Assembly: GCA_033060915.1 (NCBI GenBank)
Contig: CM065396.1
Span: forward strand, 4,642,001 to 4,706,000
Length of the DNA stretch: 64,000 bases
Source: Euryodendron excelsum
Taxonomy: Eukaryota; Streptophyta; Magnoliopsida; Ericales; Pentaphylacaceae
Direction of reading: 5' to 3'
Below are positions 1 through 11,967 of this stretch, one piece after another (the stretch's first letter is position 1; every line of letters begins with the position of its first letter). The translations under genes and the position numbers were made by a program. A model generated the notes under the pieces. The model had not been told where the DNA came from. It did no database searches and worked only from the letters and a program-made list of their open reading frames with translations.

Positions 1-2082
1 TATGAAAGGTTTTGTTTTAGGGAAGTTTCGAATTAGGAAAGTATTGAGATTGGAATGTTTTGAATTAAGAAAGTTTTAACTTAAAAAAGTTTCGAATTCA
101 AAAAGTTTTAACTTAAGAAAGAGTTGAGTTTTTGAAAGATTTGAATTTAGAAAGTTTTGGATTTAGAAAGATTTGAAATTTAGAAAGTTTAGAATTTTAG
201 AAAAGATTCGAAGTTTGAGTTTTAGAAATACTTGAAATGAGGAAAAGTTTTAATTTGAAGAAAGATTGAAAAATTTAGATTTGGAAAGTTGAAATTTGGA
301 AAGGTATGGAATTAGGAAAATTAAAAAGCTTAAAGTTTAAGGAAAGATTTGAAAGTTCAAGTTTTGGAAACTTAAGGTTTAGGAAGGTATGAGATTAGGA
401 AGGATTGGGATTAGGAAAGATTAGGTTTTATTTCTAAAACAATAGATTAGATTTTGTTTCTAAAAAGAAATGATTAGATTTTGTTTCCAAAAATAGAAGA
501 TTTGATCTAATTTTCTAAATGGAGAGATTAGATTTGGTTTCCTAAAATGGAAGATTTGATTTGATATGGAATTGGAAATGTGAAGTTTTGGAAGTCCTAG
601 ATTTTGGGGTAGAAAATAGGATTTGGAAAACTAAAGTTTGAGGCCAAAATAGGAAATTAGAAATTAGATTTTTGAAAAGAAAATTAGGGTTTCCTAACCA
701 TGGCTCTAGGGTTTAACTTGGACTCCAAGAAAAAAAGGATTTTGGAAAGTGAATTTTGGAAAGGAAGATTATTGGAAGGAGATTTTAGAAAAAAAGAGTT
801 TTTAGAAAGTACGCTGGAAAAGAGAGTTTTTTGAAAGGGATTTTTGAAAAGAGTTTTTTAGGAAAGAGATTTTTGGAAAGAATTGTTAGGATGGAAACTT
901 AGGGAGTGTTTTTGGAAAGTGAATTTTGAAGAGAGCTTTTTGGAAAGGAGTTTGAAAAGAGTATTTAGGAACGTAATTTTTTGAAGGAAATTTTTAAAAA
1001 ATAAATTTTAGGAAGCAATTTTCAAAAGGAGATTAGAAAGAATTTTTAGAAAGTATGTTGGAGAAAAGATTTTAGAGAATAGACATGAAAAGAGATTTTG
1101 GAGGGGATTTAAAAAAAAGGTTTTGGAAAGTAAGTTTGAAAAGTAATTTGGAAAGGGATGGACTTTCGCAAGCCTCTAAAAATATCTCACTTTCTTAATA
1201 CGATTCTAACCATAAGAAGGTTAGAATTATTCTAAGATTGTGGTTTTAAAAACAATAAGAACTTGAAAATATGGACCATATTGGTCACTTTAAATGTAAC
1301 ACTTTCTTAAAGCAACTCTAACCATGAAAAGGCTAGAATCACCTTAGGATTGTGATTTTGAAAATAAGTTTTTGAAGAAAAAAACTTTAACGCAAGCTTT
1401 GAAAACGGTTTTGATACAAGTTTTGAAACTAAATTTGAAAACGGATTTTGGAGAGATGCATGATCATGATATGCACAATACAAGTTGGGGTCGTGAACAT
1501 ACAAGGTTAAAGGCTTCACCACATAATCAAGGGGGCTGAACTCACGTGATCTCCGGTTAAACTAAGAGAAAGCCCCCGACACGGTGACTTTCAATAGCCT
1601 AATCGCACACTTGAACCGGGGAGTCCCTTGTTTGAAGCATGCATGAAAAGGAGGGAGAAGATTGGAGATTAAAATAGAAGAAGACCTAAGTGGGCTAGAA
1701 GAGAGAAGAGAGAAGAGAGAGGGAGAAATTGCTTAAACGTAAATAGGAAGTTTACCTTGTGTCTTCTTTTATTTGCTTTGTTTTGCTCGCTTTCTTTACT
1801 TTGATCTTTGCTTGGCTTTGCGTCTGTTTTCGAGAGCTTGCTTTGACTTTTGGGAGCTTCGGAGTTGCAGCACTTCAAGTCTTCAATGGAGGCTTTGGAG
1901 GCCAACATATGAGTGTATATAAGTGTATGTGAGTGTATAGGAGGTAGGGTTTGGTGTATAGAGGCTAAGGTATGGAAAACCTAAAGAGAACTAGGGTTTG
2001 GAGAGGCTTCGAGTTCTGTGTATCGAAGATGAGAGTTTTTAGACTGAGTTTGCAGACCCTTTTCACACTGGAGGAGGCTCTG

Positions 2083-2090
2083 TATTTATA
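2083..2090 (-). promoter_or_regulatory. TATA box of L1
   Basis: TATAAATA on the minus strand. The same octamer sits at the same place in L2, L4, L5, L6, L7, L10 and L11, just downstream of the GGCGCC-type inverted repeat (here 2103-2165). The expected transcription start would be about 30 bases to the left. Confidence 0.7.
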
Positions 2091-2220
2091 AACAGAGGAT
2101 TGACCTAGCGCCTGTTGCAGTGGCGTCAGGCAAAATTTCCTTTTAGGGCCACTAAGAGTGGCGCTAACCACTTAGGAAAGTTTTAAGGTCGGTAAGTAAC
2201 ATATCGTCAAAAGATTTGGG

Positions 2221-2290
2221 CGCCTGTACTAGTGACTACCATGTAATTTTTAGCCTAACTTTACTAGGAGTGACTCTAAAAGGTCCAAGA
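2221..2290 (-). promoter_or_regulatory. conserved U3 block of L1
   Basis: The reverse complement reads TTACATGGTAGTCACTAG followed by a GGCGCCCAAATC-type motif. The same block is present in L2, L4, L7, L10 and L11 about 100-200 bp upstream of the TATA box and is better conserved than its surroundings, so it is a candidate enhancer or protein-binding site. Function is inferred only. Confidence 0.45.
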
Positions 2291-3643
2291 ATGATTTAAG
2301 GGGCCGGGAATGGCTCGGAGGGCCGGAATGGGACATGAACCCTTAGAATAGTGTCTAGGGGGTAGTAAACTTGAAGAATGATGGCAGGATGTGCTGGAAG
2401 GGTTGACCGGGCTATTAGGGGCAAAAAAGTTAATCGAGCTGGACAGCTGCCAGGATGGACTTGGAATATCTAGGAAGAAGACTCGAGACTTGGAAACATT
2501 ACGTAGAATGTTTCAGGAGGTTATCAGTTTGATACTTGGAGCTGGTGTGGTTGGAAGAGGCGACTGACCTACTAGGGGCAAAACGGTCATTTGTATCAAG
2601 TTTGCCGGAACTGACTCGGAATGATCTGGAAGAGTAATGGAAGGCTGGGGATATTATCAGAAATATCACCGGGAGGTTACCAGTTTGATACCCAAAGCCG
2701 GTGTGGTTCTCGGGGCACTCGGATGCCTAAGGGCAAAATAGTCATTTTGATCGGAGAGTCTCAGAATCGGCCCGAAACCGACTAAAAGACACTTAAACAT
2801 GCCGGATCGTCCTTGGGACGATCTTGGAAGGGTAGACTTACCGTTCCGAGGACTTAGGTACTTTCTGAAGAAATGTGCCGGAAATGGCCCTAGGGGCAGT
2901 TTGGTTATTTTTTACCGAAGTGGGCTAGTAGGCACTGGTGTTGACCTGGGTTTTGAGTGTTTTTGTCACTCTGATGGCAGTCCCGTGACACAGGGGTTTG
3001 TTAGCAATTCCCTATATCGACTTGTTTGTGAGTGTTTCTCCACTCTTACGGTTGCGATGTTAACGAGTATTTTCGTTACTCTAACGGGTTGCGATCATTC
3101 CAGAGGTTACCTGATTTCGGGAAGCTGCTAGGTGGACTTATCACTTGAGGAATCAACTTTCTCGGAAGACGTGTCAAAACAGACATTTCTTCATTGGCGG
3201 GCTAGTAGGTGCCAAAAGTGGTCCGTTCTACCATCTCGGGAACTTAGGGTCTTGTCCCGGTCGACGGGTTTGAAGGGTCTTACCGTTCTGAAGAGTTCTA
3301 AAAAAACGTGCCAAACAGGATGGACTTACCACCTTGAGGAATCAACTATCTTGAAAGGCGTGTTGAATTTAATTGGAACTTGAAATGGACTTGAAATTGA
3401 ATTTGAGATTAAAACGAGGACTTACTGTCTGTGAAAAGACATGCCCACTAGAATTGGACCGAACAATGTGCAAAGGGCCCTTTGGTTATTTTGCTTCTAT
3501 TTGGGCCCACTGGGCTTGTGAAACGATTAATTGACTGGATTATGTTTGAAAAACTGATTTAAATTGGAATATATCTATATTGACTTGAACACAAGTCTGG
3601 ACGGACTGGAGACTGTCGAGTAGGCAAAAATGGGGTACTTACA

Positions 3644-3663
3644 ACTGCCCTTCTTTTTTTATC
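3644..3663 (-). other. polypurine tract of E1
   Basis: On the minus strand this is a purine run ending AGAAGGGCAGT directly before the LTR start. The equivalent tracts at 27401-27415 and 43531-43550 end GAGGGTCAGT and GAGGGGCAGT. Its position next to the 3' LTR is what a plus-strand primer requires. Confidence 0.75.
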
Positions 3664-5418
3664 TTTGCCTGTCGAAGACAGAGAATGATAGAGTAAGAGT
3701 TTCATGTTGATCGTGAGGCAGTCGGAGGGACGGACTTTGGAAATTTTCAAAAACGGGAGTTTAGAAATGGATATTGGGCCCAAAAGGCCTTTGAAATCGA
3801 GTTTTGGTTGAAAAAAGGGCAAAACTGCTTGGAATTGGAAACTGTTAGTGGCACCTTTTTTAAATTTGGCGTGGCGCTATTGCTAGTGGCACTAGGCTTG
3901 GGATCAAAACTAGCAAACTACTGGTTCGACGTCGTCGCGGGAGTTGAGAGATTTTTTAGAAATTGAGAGTCCTTTGTGAGGAAACCGACTTGGACATTGA
4001 AAGAGTGCTTCAGAGAGACCACGAGGGATTACCAGAAGTAGACACCGTCACCGGAAAACTCACTGGAAGAGAAGATTTTGCCGGAGAACTCTAAGAGGTG
4101 AGTTTTCGATTTTAGGTCGATTTTGATGTGTAGAATTTTGTTTGAGCCATGTGAACAGTGAAAATTAATGTTTTGATATTTTTTGAACACTGTGGTGAAG
4201 TTATTTTTGCATTTTGGTGTCTGTTTGATTGAATTTGAGTGATTTTACGTGTTTATGTAAATGGGGTTTCTGCAGGAATTGGGGGTTTCTCCCTACAACT
4301 CTGAGCACTGAGTTTTTCGGCTAAATTTTTATACTGTGTGCCTTAGAAAAATGTTTTTAACAGCTATGCGAAGTTTTGTGATTTTTTGAAAACATTTTAA
4401 AATTTTGAATTTTTGAAAAATAGAAAAATACTTAGGAACATAGGACAAATAGAGAAAATTGAGAAATTATAAGAGTTTAGTGTTTAGAAAAATGTAGGGA
4501 CATTTTAGAAAACATTTGAAATTATTATGAGAAATTTTGGGATAACTATGAAAACCATTTATTTGTTGAAAAACAAGACAAGTCTTCTTGAAAAATTTGA
4601 AAATTTGAAAAATGTGCACAGGTGTTGGTGTTATGTGATTATAATGTTGTGAAGTGCACAGTTTGTGTTTTTTATTGATGTTATGAGTGTGGTAGGGACC
4701 GTTTTTTAAGCGAAACTCTACCAAAATTTTTTTTGAAATTAGGGAAATAGTTGAAAAATTTTGGAATAAAATCTTTTTGTAGGAAAAAGACAGAAAACCC
4801 TAGAGGTTTAGTAAATCCATTTTGACTCGAAGTTGGAAAATCAAAATGTGTAGGAAATTCATTTTGACTTGACGACTATATTTTTTGAAGATAAAGGAAA
4901 AATTTGGAACTTGACAGAAATTTTGGAACAAGAATTTTTTTTTTTATCGAAACCTTGAAAACTTTTTAGGGAAGAATTTTTGAAAAATCTGGAATATTGA
5001 CAAGATTAGAAAAGCTTTGGAATGGAACTTTGAGATTTTAGATTACGACTCCTAGAATGGATTTTTGGGAAGAAAAACATTTTAGAATTTGATTTTCGAG
5101 AATTAATTTTGAGCTATAAGGGAATTTAGAAAGTCTTTTGAAAATGGATTTTGAAAAAGAATCTTTGGAGGATAGAGTTTTTTGAAAAATTTGGAGAAAA
5201 AGGTTAAGAATCCCTTTGAGAAGCTGAATTTAAGAAACTTTTTGAGAGTTGAGTTGAAAAAACCTTTTGAATCGGCTAGAGCAAGAACTACTGACAGCTG
5301 TGTTATTTTTTTTTTTTTTTATCTTTGGTTATCATTATTACTATTTTTTTCTTCTGCTTTTATTTCTTATCTGCATATATCATATATTAACATCTCTTAC
5401 CTTGGCTTACCTTTTCAG
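3664..5418 (+). other. 5' leader exon and first intron of the antisense gene in E1
   Basis: In plus orientation the leader (about 3940-4097) ends with a strong donor, AAGAG|GTGAGT, at 4097/4098. The matching acceptor TTTTCAG|G is at 5417-5418, two bases before the ATG at 5420, after a T-rich tract. The intervening 1.3 kb is AT-rich with no open frame, as expected of an intron. Homologous sequence, reverse-complemented, occurs at 26200-27400 and 41770-43530 in the two plus-oriented elements, so leader and intron are inherited parts of the family rather than local sequence. A GGCGC-type dyad related to the LTR promoter dyad lies at about 3868-3900. The transcription start is not identified. Confidence 0.5.
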
Positions 5419-5419
5419 G

Positions 5420-7273
5420 ATGGCCGATGGGGGCGATGACGGTTCTGAGAGGAGACGTCGCTCCGGGAAGGCGGCCCGTACAGATTCTGTCAGCAGTTCC
5501 AATCGATCTAGGGGTAGTCAGTGATCTGTTGGATGGGCATCTTCTAGTCAGAGTGGACGGGGGAGTAGACCTCCAGTAGACCCCTTCCCTCCGGTTGAGT
5601 AGGCCTTTGAGGGGGAGATTGGTGTAGAGGAGGAGGTATTGGGTCTTGGCGATCAAGTGACTAGTTACGGGAGAGCGTCCTCTAGACATAGACAGACGGA
5701 TGCTGATTTAGGTGACTTGGAGGTACCAGACATTCCACCATTGGGGGATCTTGCTTATCATCCCAATGTGTATTCTAGACAGCACCTGCCTCCTCCACGC
5801 GTTTACACAGCCTTTAGAGGGGCCATCCATCAGGTGTTTGTGACCATGCAGTGGGCCGCTCCATCTTACCGGGGTTTCTTGGCAGAGATCAGGTTTGGGA
5901 TCTTCATAGGATTACAGGCCAATTGCCTGAACAAGCATCTAGTGTTGGCGCTTATCAAGAGATGGTTTGGAGAGACTAGAACTTTCCATTTTGTTGGTTT
6001 TGAGCTGGGTCCTACTCCATTGGACTGGGCGATCATCACAGTGCTTTCCTTCGTTGGTCGGCGGATCACCTTGCAGTCAGTTAGTAGGGCTGACACGTGT
6101 ATTTTGTTGGACTTGCCCCCTCCTGAGCGTTCCGCCTTCCCAGTCTCTTGGCTTAGTCGGGACGACAACAACTTTACTGTTGAGCCACCTCTTGCCCGGC
6201 GAGACATCATGAGGTGGCGACTTGTTTTGTATATCATCTTCAGCTACTTCTGCAACAATAACAAGTTGCTTGTGCCCTTCTGGTTAGTGAGTATAGTGGT
6301 TGATCTTGGGGCTTTGTCTGAGCTAGATTGGGGGTCCTTCTCCTTTGGCTTCTTCCTTCAATCGATGCGGGTCTGAACTTCCTCTTATTAGGGCAGCATG
6401 ACTAGTTTCTAGCCTTTTCTTGTCTGGTGGAGCTACGACTACTTGCTTGTTCGTCGCCTTGCAGTTATCGAGGATGACTTTATCCTCGCGCTTTGAGGTG
6501 GGCTCGTGACCAGGTAGCCCAGCAATCGGAGATCACTGATTTTGTGACATTACGGGCGAACTTGGAGTTGATCGAGGCGAGGGACGTGACTTGGTGACCC
6601 TTTATTGGGTCAGTTCATTATGAGACGGTGCAGTACCTGGTCCCGTTGTCCCTATCGAGGGCTTCCTTTCTCAGTGATGATTCTTGGGAGTCCTACTTGG
6701 GGGACCGGCACAGTGCCAGTTTTATGAGGAGTTCCGATTAGCAGGAGATCCACCGAAGTACATGTTTGGAGCCTTGGTGGAGGGAATTCCTGTTCTTTAT
6801 CAAGAGCGCCAGCCGGGTGCCGGGTGCCGGGTTTTTGCTTCCTCCAGAGACTGACTATGCTGTACATTTTGGGGCTCATTCTGTCGGTGCCATCACCTAG
6901 TTTGAGGTAGTAGTTGGCGGATATACTGTTGGCCAGGAGGTAGTTGACTTATGGCGCCGTGCCTGGGGATATGTGCCCCAAGCTGAGTTTACCGCAATGA
7001 GAGACCAGAGGGACCAATTCTAGACAAAGCAGGATCAGTACCAGGCAGAGGTGGCTTCCTTGACGGCTTGGTTAGCCCAGATGGGCGGTGGCGGGGTATG
7101 TTGTCCTTTCCCTCCTTCTTCTTTTCGCTCTGCTATGATTTAGTTATTCCTTTACCTTGCTGATTTTAGTTTTGTCTTCTTCGCAGGATGCTAGTGCTTC
7201 TAGTAGTTATCCACCTCCTCCGGTGTCGGGTTTCGGAGATTTCGATCTTAAAGATATCGATTTTGACCTTTGA
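5420..7273 (+). pseudogene. antisense PMD-like (plant mobile domain) gene of E1, broken
   Basis: This frame runs opposite to the retrotransposon. The start ATG at 5420 follows a splice acceptor and opens MADGGDDGSERRRRSGKAA. Two in-frame stops (5522-5524 and one near 5595) separate this from the long open part at 5639-6376. That part contains LALIKRWFGETRTFHFVGFE, which matches the W..ET.TFH signature of plant-mobile-domain (aminotransferase-like) proteins. The frame has a TGA at 6374-6376, then WWSYDYLLVRRLAVIEDD. After a shift near 6490 it continues in another frame with further stops (about 6594, 6738, 6899, 7021). A 91-bp intron (7096-7186, GTATG...CGCAG) joins in phase to a last exon ending FGDFDLKDIDFDL at 7273. 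Antisense extra ORFs between pol and the 3' LTR are known in Tat-lineage elements. The function of the domain is not established for these copies. The reading frame is clearly inactive here. Confidence 0.65.
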
Positions 7274-9213
7274 CGAATGCCCTTTGTCGTAGACCCTGAT
7301 CTTCTCTTACCCTTATCCTGGAGGTGTATTTATGTTAGACAGCTTCGTTTTATAGCTTTTGCATAGAGATGGATATTTATGATTTAGATAGTTAAATGCA
7401 TGGATAGGTAAAGATATTTATGATTTTTATAGCTAAGCATATAATCAGATGTATGTGCATGGATGATGATGATGTAAATTTATTACATGAGATGATATTG
7501 AACTATATTGGTGACTTCTGTTTCTACAGAGAGTTATATCCCATGTCTGCAAAGCTCATGCTGATTTATTTATTTATTATGAAAATGCATGTATATATTA
7601 GAAATATACTAGTTATCAGAATGACAATAGATGCTATCAAACTCAGTATCTTGGGAATGGTAACTCCTTCCTTCATGGGGGTTTGGCCTCTCCCTTGGCT
7701 CAACCTTATCTTGACTGGATGATAGCACTTTGCACCTTTCTCAACCTTTTGACCTCTTCCAATTCTCTACCTCGGGGTTAGTGTATAGGATTATTGGGCT
7801 GAAACTCTCAACTCTTGGGCCTTCGGCAACAGCTTACCCGACCTTTAGCAGAGCGATAAGTGGCCAATCTTTCAATTTGAGGAGACTTTGCTTTAGGACC
7901 ATAATGAAGGCTAGGTTACGGGGTTTTCGAAACAATGGGATAAACAGGCTCAAATTCGATGTTACTTTCAGTAGGGTTTAAATCCATGCCATCCTTGACT
8001 ATTTTTCCCAACAGGGTTAGCATACTTTTTTTTTTTTTTAAGCGTTAGCAGTGTGTCTAGCTCATTTAGATCAAGCAATCCATTTTCAGTTAGAGTGGAC
8101 TTTAGTAAGGTTGTAATGTGTGCCATGGTTTCGGAATTTTACAAGAAAAGGTAAAGGCTCGAACCTATTGTTTCTACTGGGTTTCTTTGTAACCTAGGAT
8201 CACCTTTAAATTTTCTCCTTTCATAGAGAGGGTTGACCTTTCTTGTAACCTTTGACCTTCTAACAGGCCTGACATTGGCCCCCCTGACTTTTCTATATGC
8301 TTTTCAAGATAACATAAACACAAATTTTTTTCTTTTTTTCTTTTTCTTCTCTGCCCCTTGGCAACTCTTTTCCTTCGTTTTTCTTTTTTTCTTTTCATCT
8401 CTTTTCTTTCTTTTTATAAAATGAACAATTCTACCATCCCTTTTTTCTTAGACTTTTTTTCTTAACAATTCAATATAACCCATTGCGAGCGGTGATTCCT
8501 AGGTTGAGGTTTTCTTAAAAAAGATAAATGGCTCAACGGGTTTGGCAAGGGGTTGCTTCTAACTATATGAGAAATGAAATGAGGGCCTCTCTTTGCTTTG
8601 AATTAGATTGCTTGATCCATAGAGCCTTCAACGCTACCCTAGCACAACAAAGGATGGATACCATTCCTGGAGTTCTCGACTATTGTCATCCCCAGTGTGG
8701 GGGGATGGTATTAGATCGGGGTTAACAAGGAATATTTCGCTTATTGCGCGGCACTAGGGGTTAAGCAAAGAGAATATAAACACATTTTTCTTTTATATGG
8801 GAAAATGAAAAATGGCTTCTCTTCATCTTGATAATCTGGCCACACATCGCTTAGCTTCGGTGTCCTACAAGTGCTGTCTTTGGGTAGTTTCCTCACTCAT
8901 CCTTATACTCTCTCTCTTCATAAAATGGATCATTTGGCAAGTGGCTAATTCATGCTATCATCCCTTCAAGTTAGATTAATCCATGAGGTAGACCATAACT
9001 CTTGTGTAGGAAGCATTTACCATTCTCAAGAGAAAATAAGATGACAGCAATTTAAGATAATAATATAAATTAATATTTCACTATTTAATGAAGAAAACAT
9101 AGAGGTCTTTTGGAATGAAAGTGCAAACATTTAACTAAGGACAGAAAGTAAAAGAGATAGAAAGAAAGTGAGCGGGGACACCCCTTTCTTGTGTGCTTTT
9201 GACGGGCCTCCTT
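7274..9213. other. non-coding internal stretch of E1
   Basis: Between the end of the antisense gene and the end of gag I see no protein family in any frame. Short open pieces exist but are interrupted every 30-80 codons. Bases 8320-8425 are a T-rich low-complexity run. In autonomous Ogre/Tat elements the protease-RT-integrase region would lie here, so its absence makes E1 non-autonomous. The first ~120 bases after the gag stop (9213 down to about 9090) are homologous to 33535-33687. Confidence 0.6.
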
Positions 9214-10098
9214 CTAGTTGGGTTTTGGGATGATGCCCACATCTTCAACACTCCATCCACAGTTAGGATCTTTGGCCAAGGCAAAACAAGTAGAGGTTTC
9301 TCCGGGAGCTCTAAGCGAATTGGCAGTGATAATGCAATTGTCAGTTTCCTAAACCCTTTTGCCTTCCTCTGCTAGCTCCTTAGTTTCTTCAATAAACCAG
9401 TTGGGTAGCTTGTCTTCTTCCAGCTCAATAGACTTGAGTCGAGCTCAAGGTTTTTTTCTCTGGCATCCGACCGTGTCTTGGTATTCCTCAGGTGGGCATA
9501 GCGGCGGGTTCTTATCCTTGAGTTTGAATGACTCCTGGTCAACCCTTTCGGCAGATTCATCTACGAGTTCATCTTCAGGGACTGGCATTTTATCAGGGTT
9601 ACACCATAACCAGGCATGACACGGTTCCACATATTCCTTTCCATTTCCTCCCCATCCTCATAATATATCTCTTGGCATGTGGCAAACCAAACCTTATCGT
9701 TACCAAACTTCATGATGACGTTGACGGCATGGCCTGGTAGAGGGTCTGTAGTGACATTTAGACCCTGGTCGTAAGCCGATGATCTTGTTTTCTATCAGGT
9801 TTGGAATTTTACGCTTGAGGGTCCAGCAGTCTTCAATATCGTGTCCTTGGCTGCCTGAGTGGTATTCACAACATGCTTTTGGGTTAAAGTGAGGTGGCAG
9901 AGGATTAGCTTGAGGTCGAGGGGGTATAGGTTTCAAATATCCCGCAGCTAAAAGACCGAAGTAAGTTATTGTTTGCGTGCAAGCGAGTTGAGTGAAAACT
10001 CGATCTTTTCCACTCATTGACCTAGGTTGGAGAGGTGTCCTAGATGTCCTTGGGGGTCGGGGATCAAGTTCTGGTGTAATGACAATTGGGTCGGTGGT
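9214..10098 (-). pseudogene. gag remnant of E1 (retroviral-type zinc knuckle)
   Basis: On the minus strand the frame is open from about 10098 to 9700. It reads FTQLACTQT, then a proline-rich segment, then CEYHSGSQGHDIEDCWTLK. This is the C-x2-H-x4-GH-x4-C knuckle followed by LK..I..LI that is typical of plant Ty3/gypsy gag. Frameshifts follow, but recognisable acidic segments continue to a final conserved tail ending GWSVEDVGIIPKPN, with its stop at 9214-9216. The homologous tail in the copy at 32662-33534 ends NVGIVPKPD. Upstream, 10100-10500 probably holds degraded gag N-terminus with several stops. Nucleic-acid binding and particle assembly are the family role; this copy is broken. Confidence 0.7.
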
Positions 10099-11946
10099 TT
10101 AAGAATTGAAGGGGCTTTGGGTTTTATGTTTCAAAGTGGGACAATTTTCGGTGTCAGGGCCAATTGGATGGGACTGATACTTATAGGATAGATTATATGA
10201 TTTAGGGGTTTAGTTAAAGACCGGCTTGAAAGGTACTAGAATGTGGCAATTGGCCTGGGCAGGTTATTGGTGAGCAACGGTCGGGGTATAGTCTTGGTCT
10301 TCTTTCTTCATCCTTTTTCGTTCCTCATGGGTTTGGGCTTGCGAGGACTTTGCCGGCTCATGGGTTGTAGCTCCCGCATGGGATAAGAGTGAATAGAGCA
10401 TGAATCCATTTTAGTCATCCTATGTCTGAATCCTCTTGCTTCCGCTAGTATCAGAGTTAAGGTGTCGAGTGTGAGTGATTCCATGGGTATTCCTTAGCTT
10501 TCGGCTTGTAACGATGGGAGATGAGGAGAGGAACCTAAGACCTTGCAAAAGGAAAAAGTTAGTGTCTTATTTTGACAAATTCTTATGCAATGCATGCTTA
10601 AAGGATGCCCCTACTTGAGAGGGTAACTAATCATGATGTATTGGCTCACTTTTGAAGATAGTGGTTTTGCCCTTGTATACAGATACTTTACCGTCAGATG
10701 GGAATCTTCTTTCATTTGTACATTCAAAGGATGGGACACATTAAACTAGAGGAAACATAGTACACTTTAATAAGGGAGAGGGAAACATTCTTCTTTGGAC
10801 TTCCTCCTATCTACTTTTACATATGAAATCCTAAACTACTCTTGAGTCTTCAGATCTGCCTTCTTTGGATTTGACGTCGAGGGGGTCGCTGAGAGACCTT
10901 GTTGATTTGATTGCCCCTTATCTTCTTGGCAACCCTATCTCCGTGAGCATAGAAGGATTGGGGCCCCTTTTATGGAATGACTTGAAATGCATGCAATGAG
11001 TCTTTAGGGTTACGTGAGAACCTTTACGATTTTGGTAGGTCTAATGTAATGGAGTGTGAACTTGGTGTCACTCTCTTTGAGTTGATCATATGCATGAGAA
11101 TGCAGTAACTTGAGTTACTTTGGAACTCTTGTCTTAACATGGAATGTCAAATGCATAAACATAGATGCATAGAGTAAAGAGAGAGAGAATGTGTTTGTAA
11201 AATAAACATGGATACATGAGCATTTATATAAGCATTATAACAGTAAGAGTACAGTCATTATAACAACCTGAATAAACAAGGATAGAGGAAAGTAAAAGCA
11301 ATCGCCCTTTCCTCCATGGTTTTGGAAAACGGTGCGTGTGTCTTAAATCCGACAGATGTTCGGCTATGCATGGTGTCTATATGAGCATGAGGTTGAGAGT
11401 TTACTAATGCATCCTAAAAAGGCTCGGTTTCTAGATCTTCAAACCTTGGCTCATTCTTCGAGGTGGTGCCATGATTGGTTGGTGATTCGAGCAGGGGAAC
11501 CATCAAGAGGCCATAGGCAAAAAAACTAACACAGCATCTTGCCCACAACCAATATACCGTTCCCCCTTCTAGCTAGAAGGGACATATCAGGGTAAAGTAT
11601 GCAGAATGCAAGTGCACGTGCAGTGTGTGTGTGATTTTTGAAAGCGGAGAAAAGAGCCCAACAACTCCCATACATCCTGTTCATTCCATTCATTTATGCA
11701 TAGCAGTTAGTATGACATAAACAATAATGTAAACAAAAGCCCACCTATAAAATAAAGATGTAAGAGTTAGTATGTGGATGGCAAATTTAATACAAAATAA
11801 TATGAATGGAGTTAAATGAATGTTTTTGAAAACTACTTTGAAAATTTGATTTTGAAAATTAAAAGTGGATAGAATTGGACAAGTTAATTGAAGACTCTAC
11901 ATGAGTGAAGGGTGAAAAGACATGACAATAGCCTAACCCTCTAAGT
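10099..11946 (-). other. 5' leader (and decayed gag N-terminus) of E1
   Basis: No complete frame. About 10500-11967 is homologous, in reverse complement, to 37013-38450 of E4. For example the segment around 11460-11560 matches 37440-37560, including the GCACCACCT and ACCGAGCC motifs. This shows it is the shared untranslated leader of the family. The leader is long (about 1.5 kb) before any gag similarity. Confidence 0.6.
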
Positions 11947-11967
11947 GTCCCCAGCGGACTCGCCAGT
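11947..11967 (-). other. primer-binding site of E1
   Basis: Directly inside the 5' LTR end, the minus strand reads CTGGCGAGTCCGCTGGGGAC. From memory it resembles the tRNA-Arg-type PBS reported for Ogre elements (TGGCGACTCCACTGGGG). The equivalent E4 site is at 36992-37012. Confidence 0.7.

Larger units (their letters stand above)
1..3643 (-). repeat. L1: 3' LTR of E1 (left part outside window)
   Basis: This matches 13004-16591 over its whole length and ends on the right with the reverse complement of TGTAAG (TTACA at 3639-3643). About 1 kb of its U5-side end lies outside the window. Bases 1-1150 are a purine-rich run of GGAAAGttTTgAA-type short repeats. Bases 1290-1640 hold a conserved block seen in every LTR (GTGGTGAAGCC and CATGCTTGAAACAAGGG on the other strand). 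Bases 2083-2165 hold the TATA box and promoter dyad, and 2220-3580 is U3 with short dyads. No coding capacity. Confidence 0.85.

Noticed and set aside
5866..6237. 123-codon minus-strand frame opposite the PMD exon
   Set aside because: Shadow of the plus-strand exon; no domain, and the plus frame matches a known signature.
8528..8725. 65-codon plus frame MAQRVWQGVASNY
   Set aside because: No upstream or downstream continuation and no family similarity; sits in the non-coding E1 stretch.
7274..9213. Reverse transcriptase or integrase remnant
   Set aside because: I read the minus strand for D-D motifs, zinc-binding HHCC and protease DTG and saw none; a profile search would settle it.
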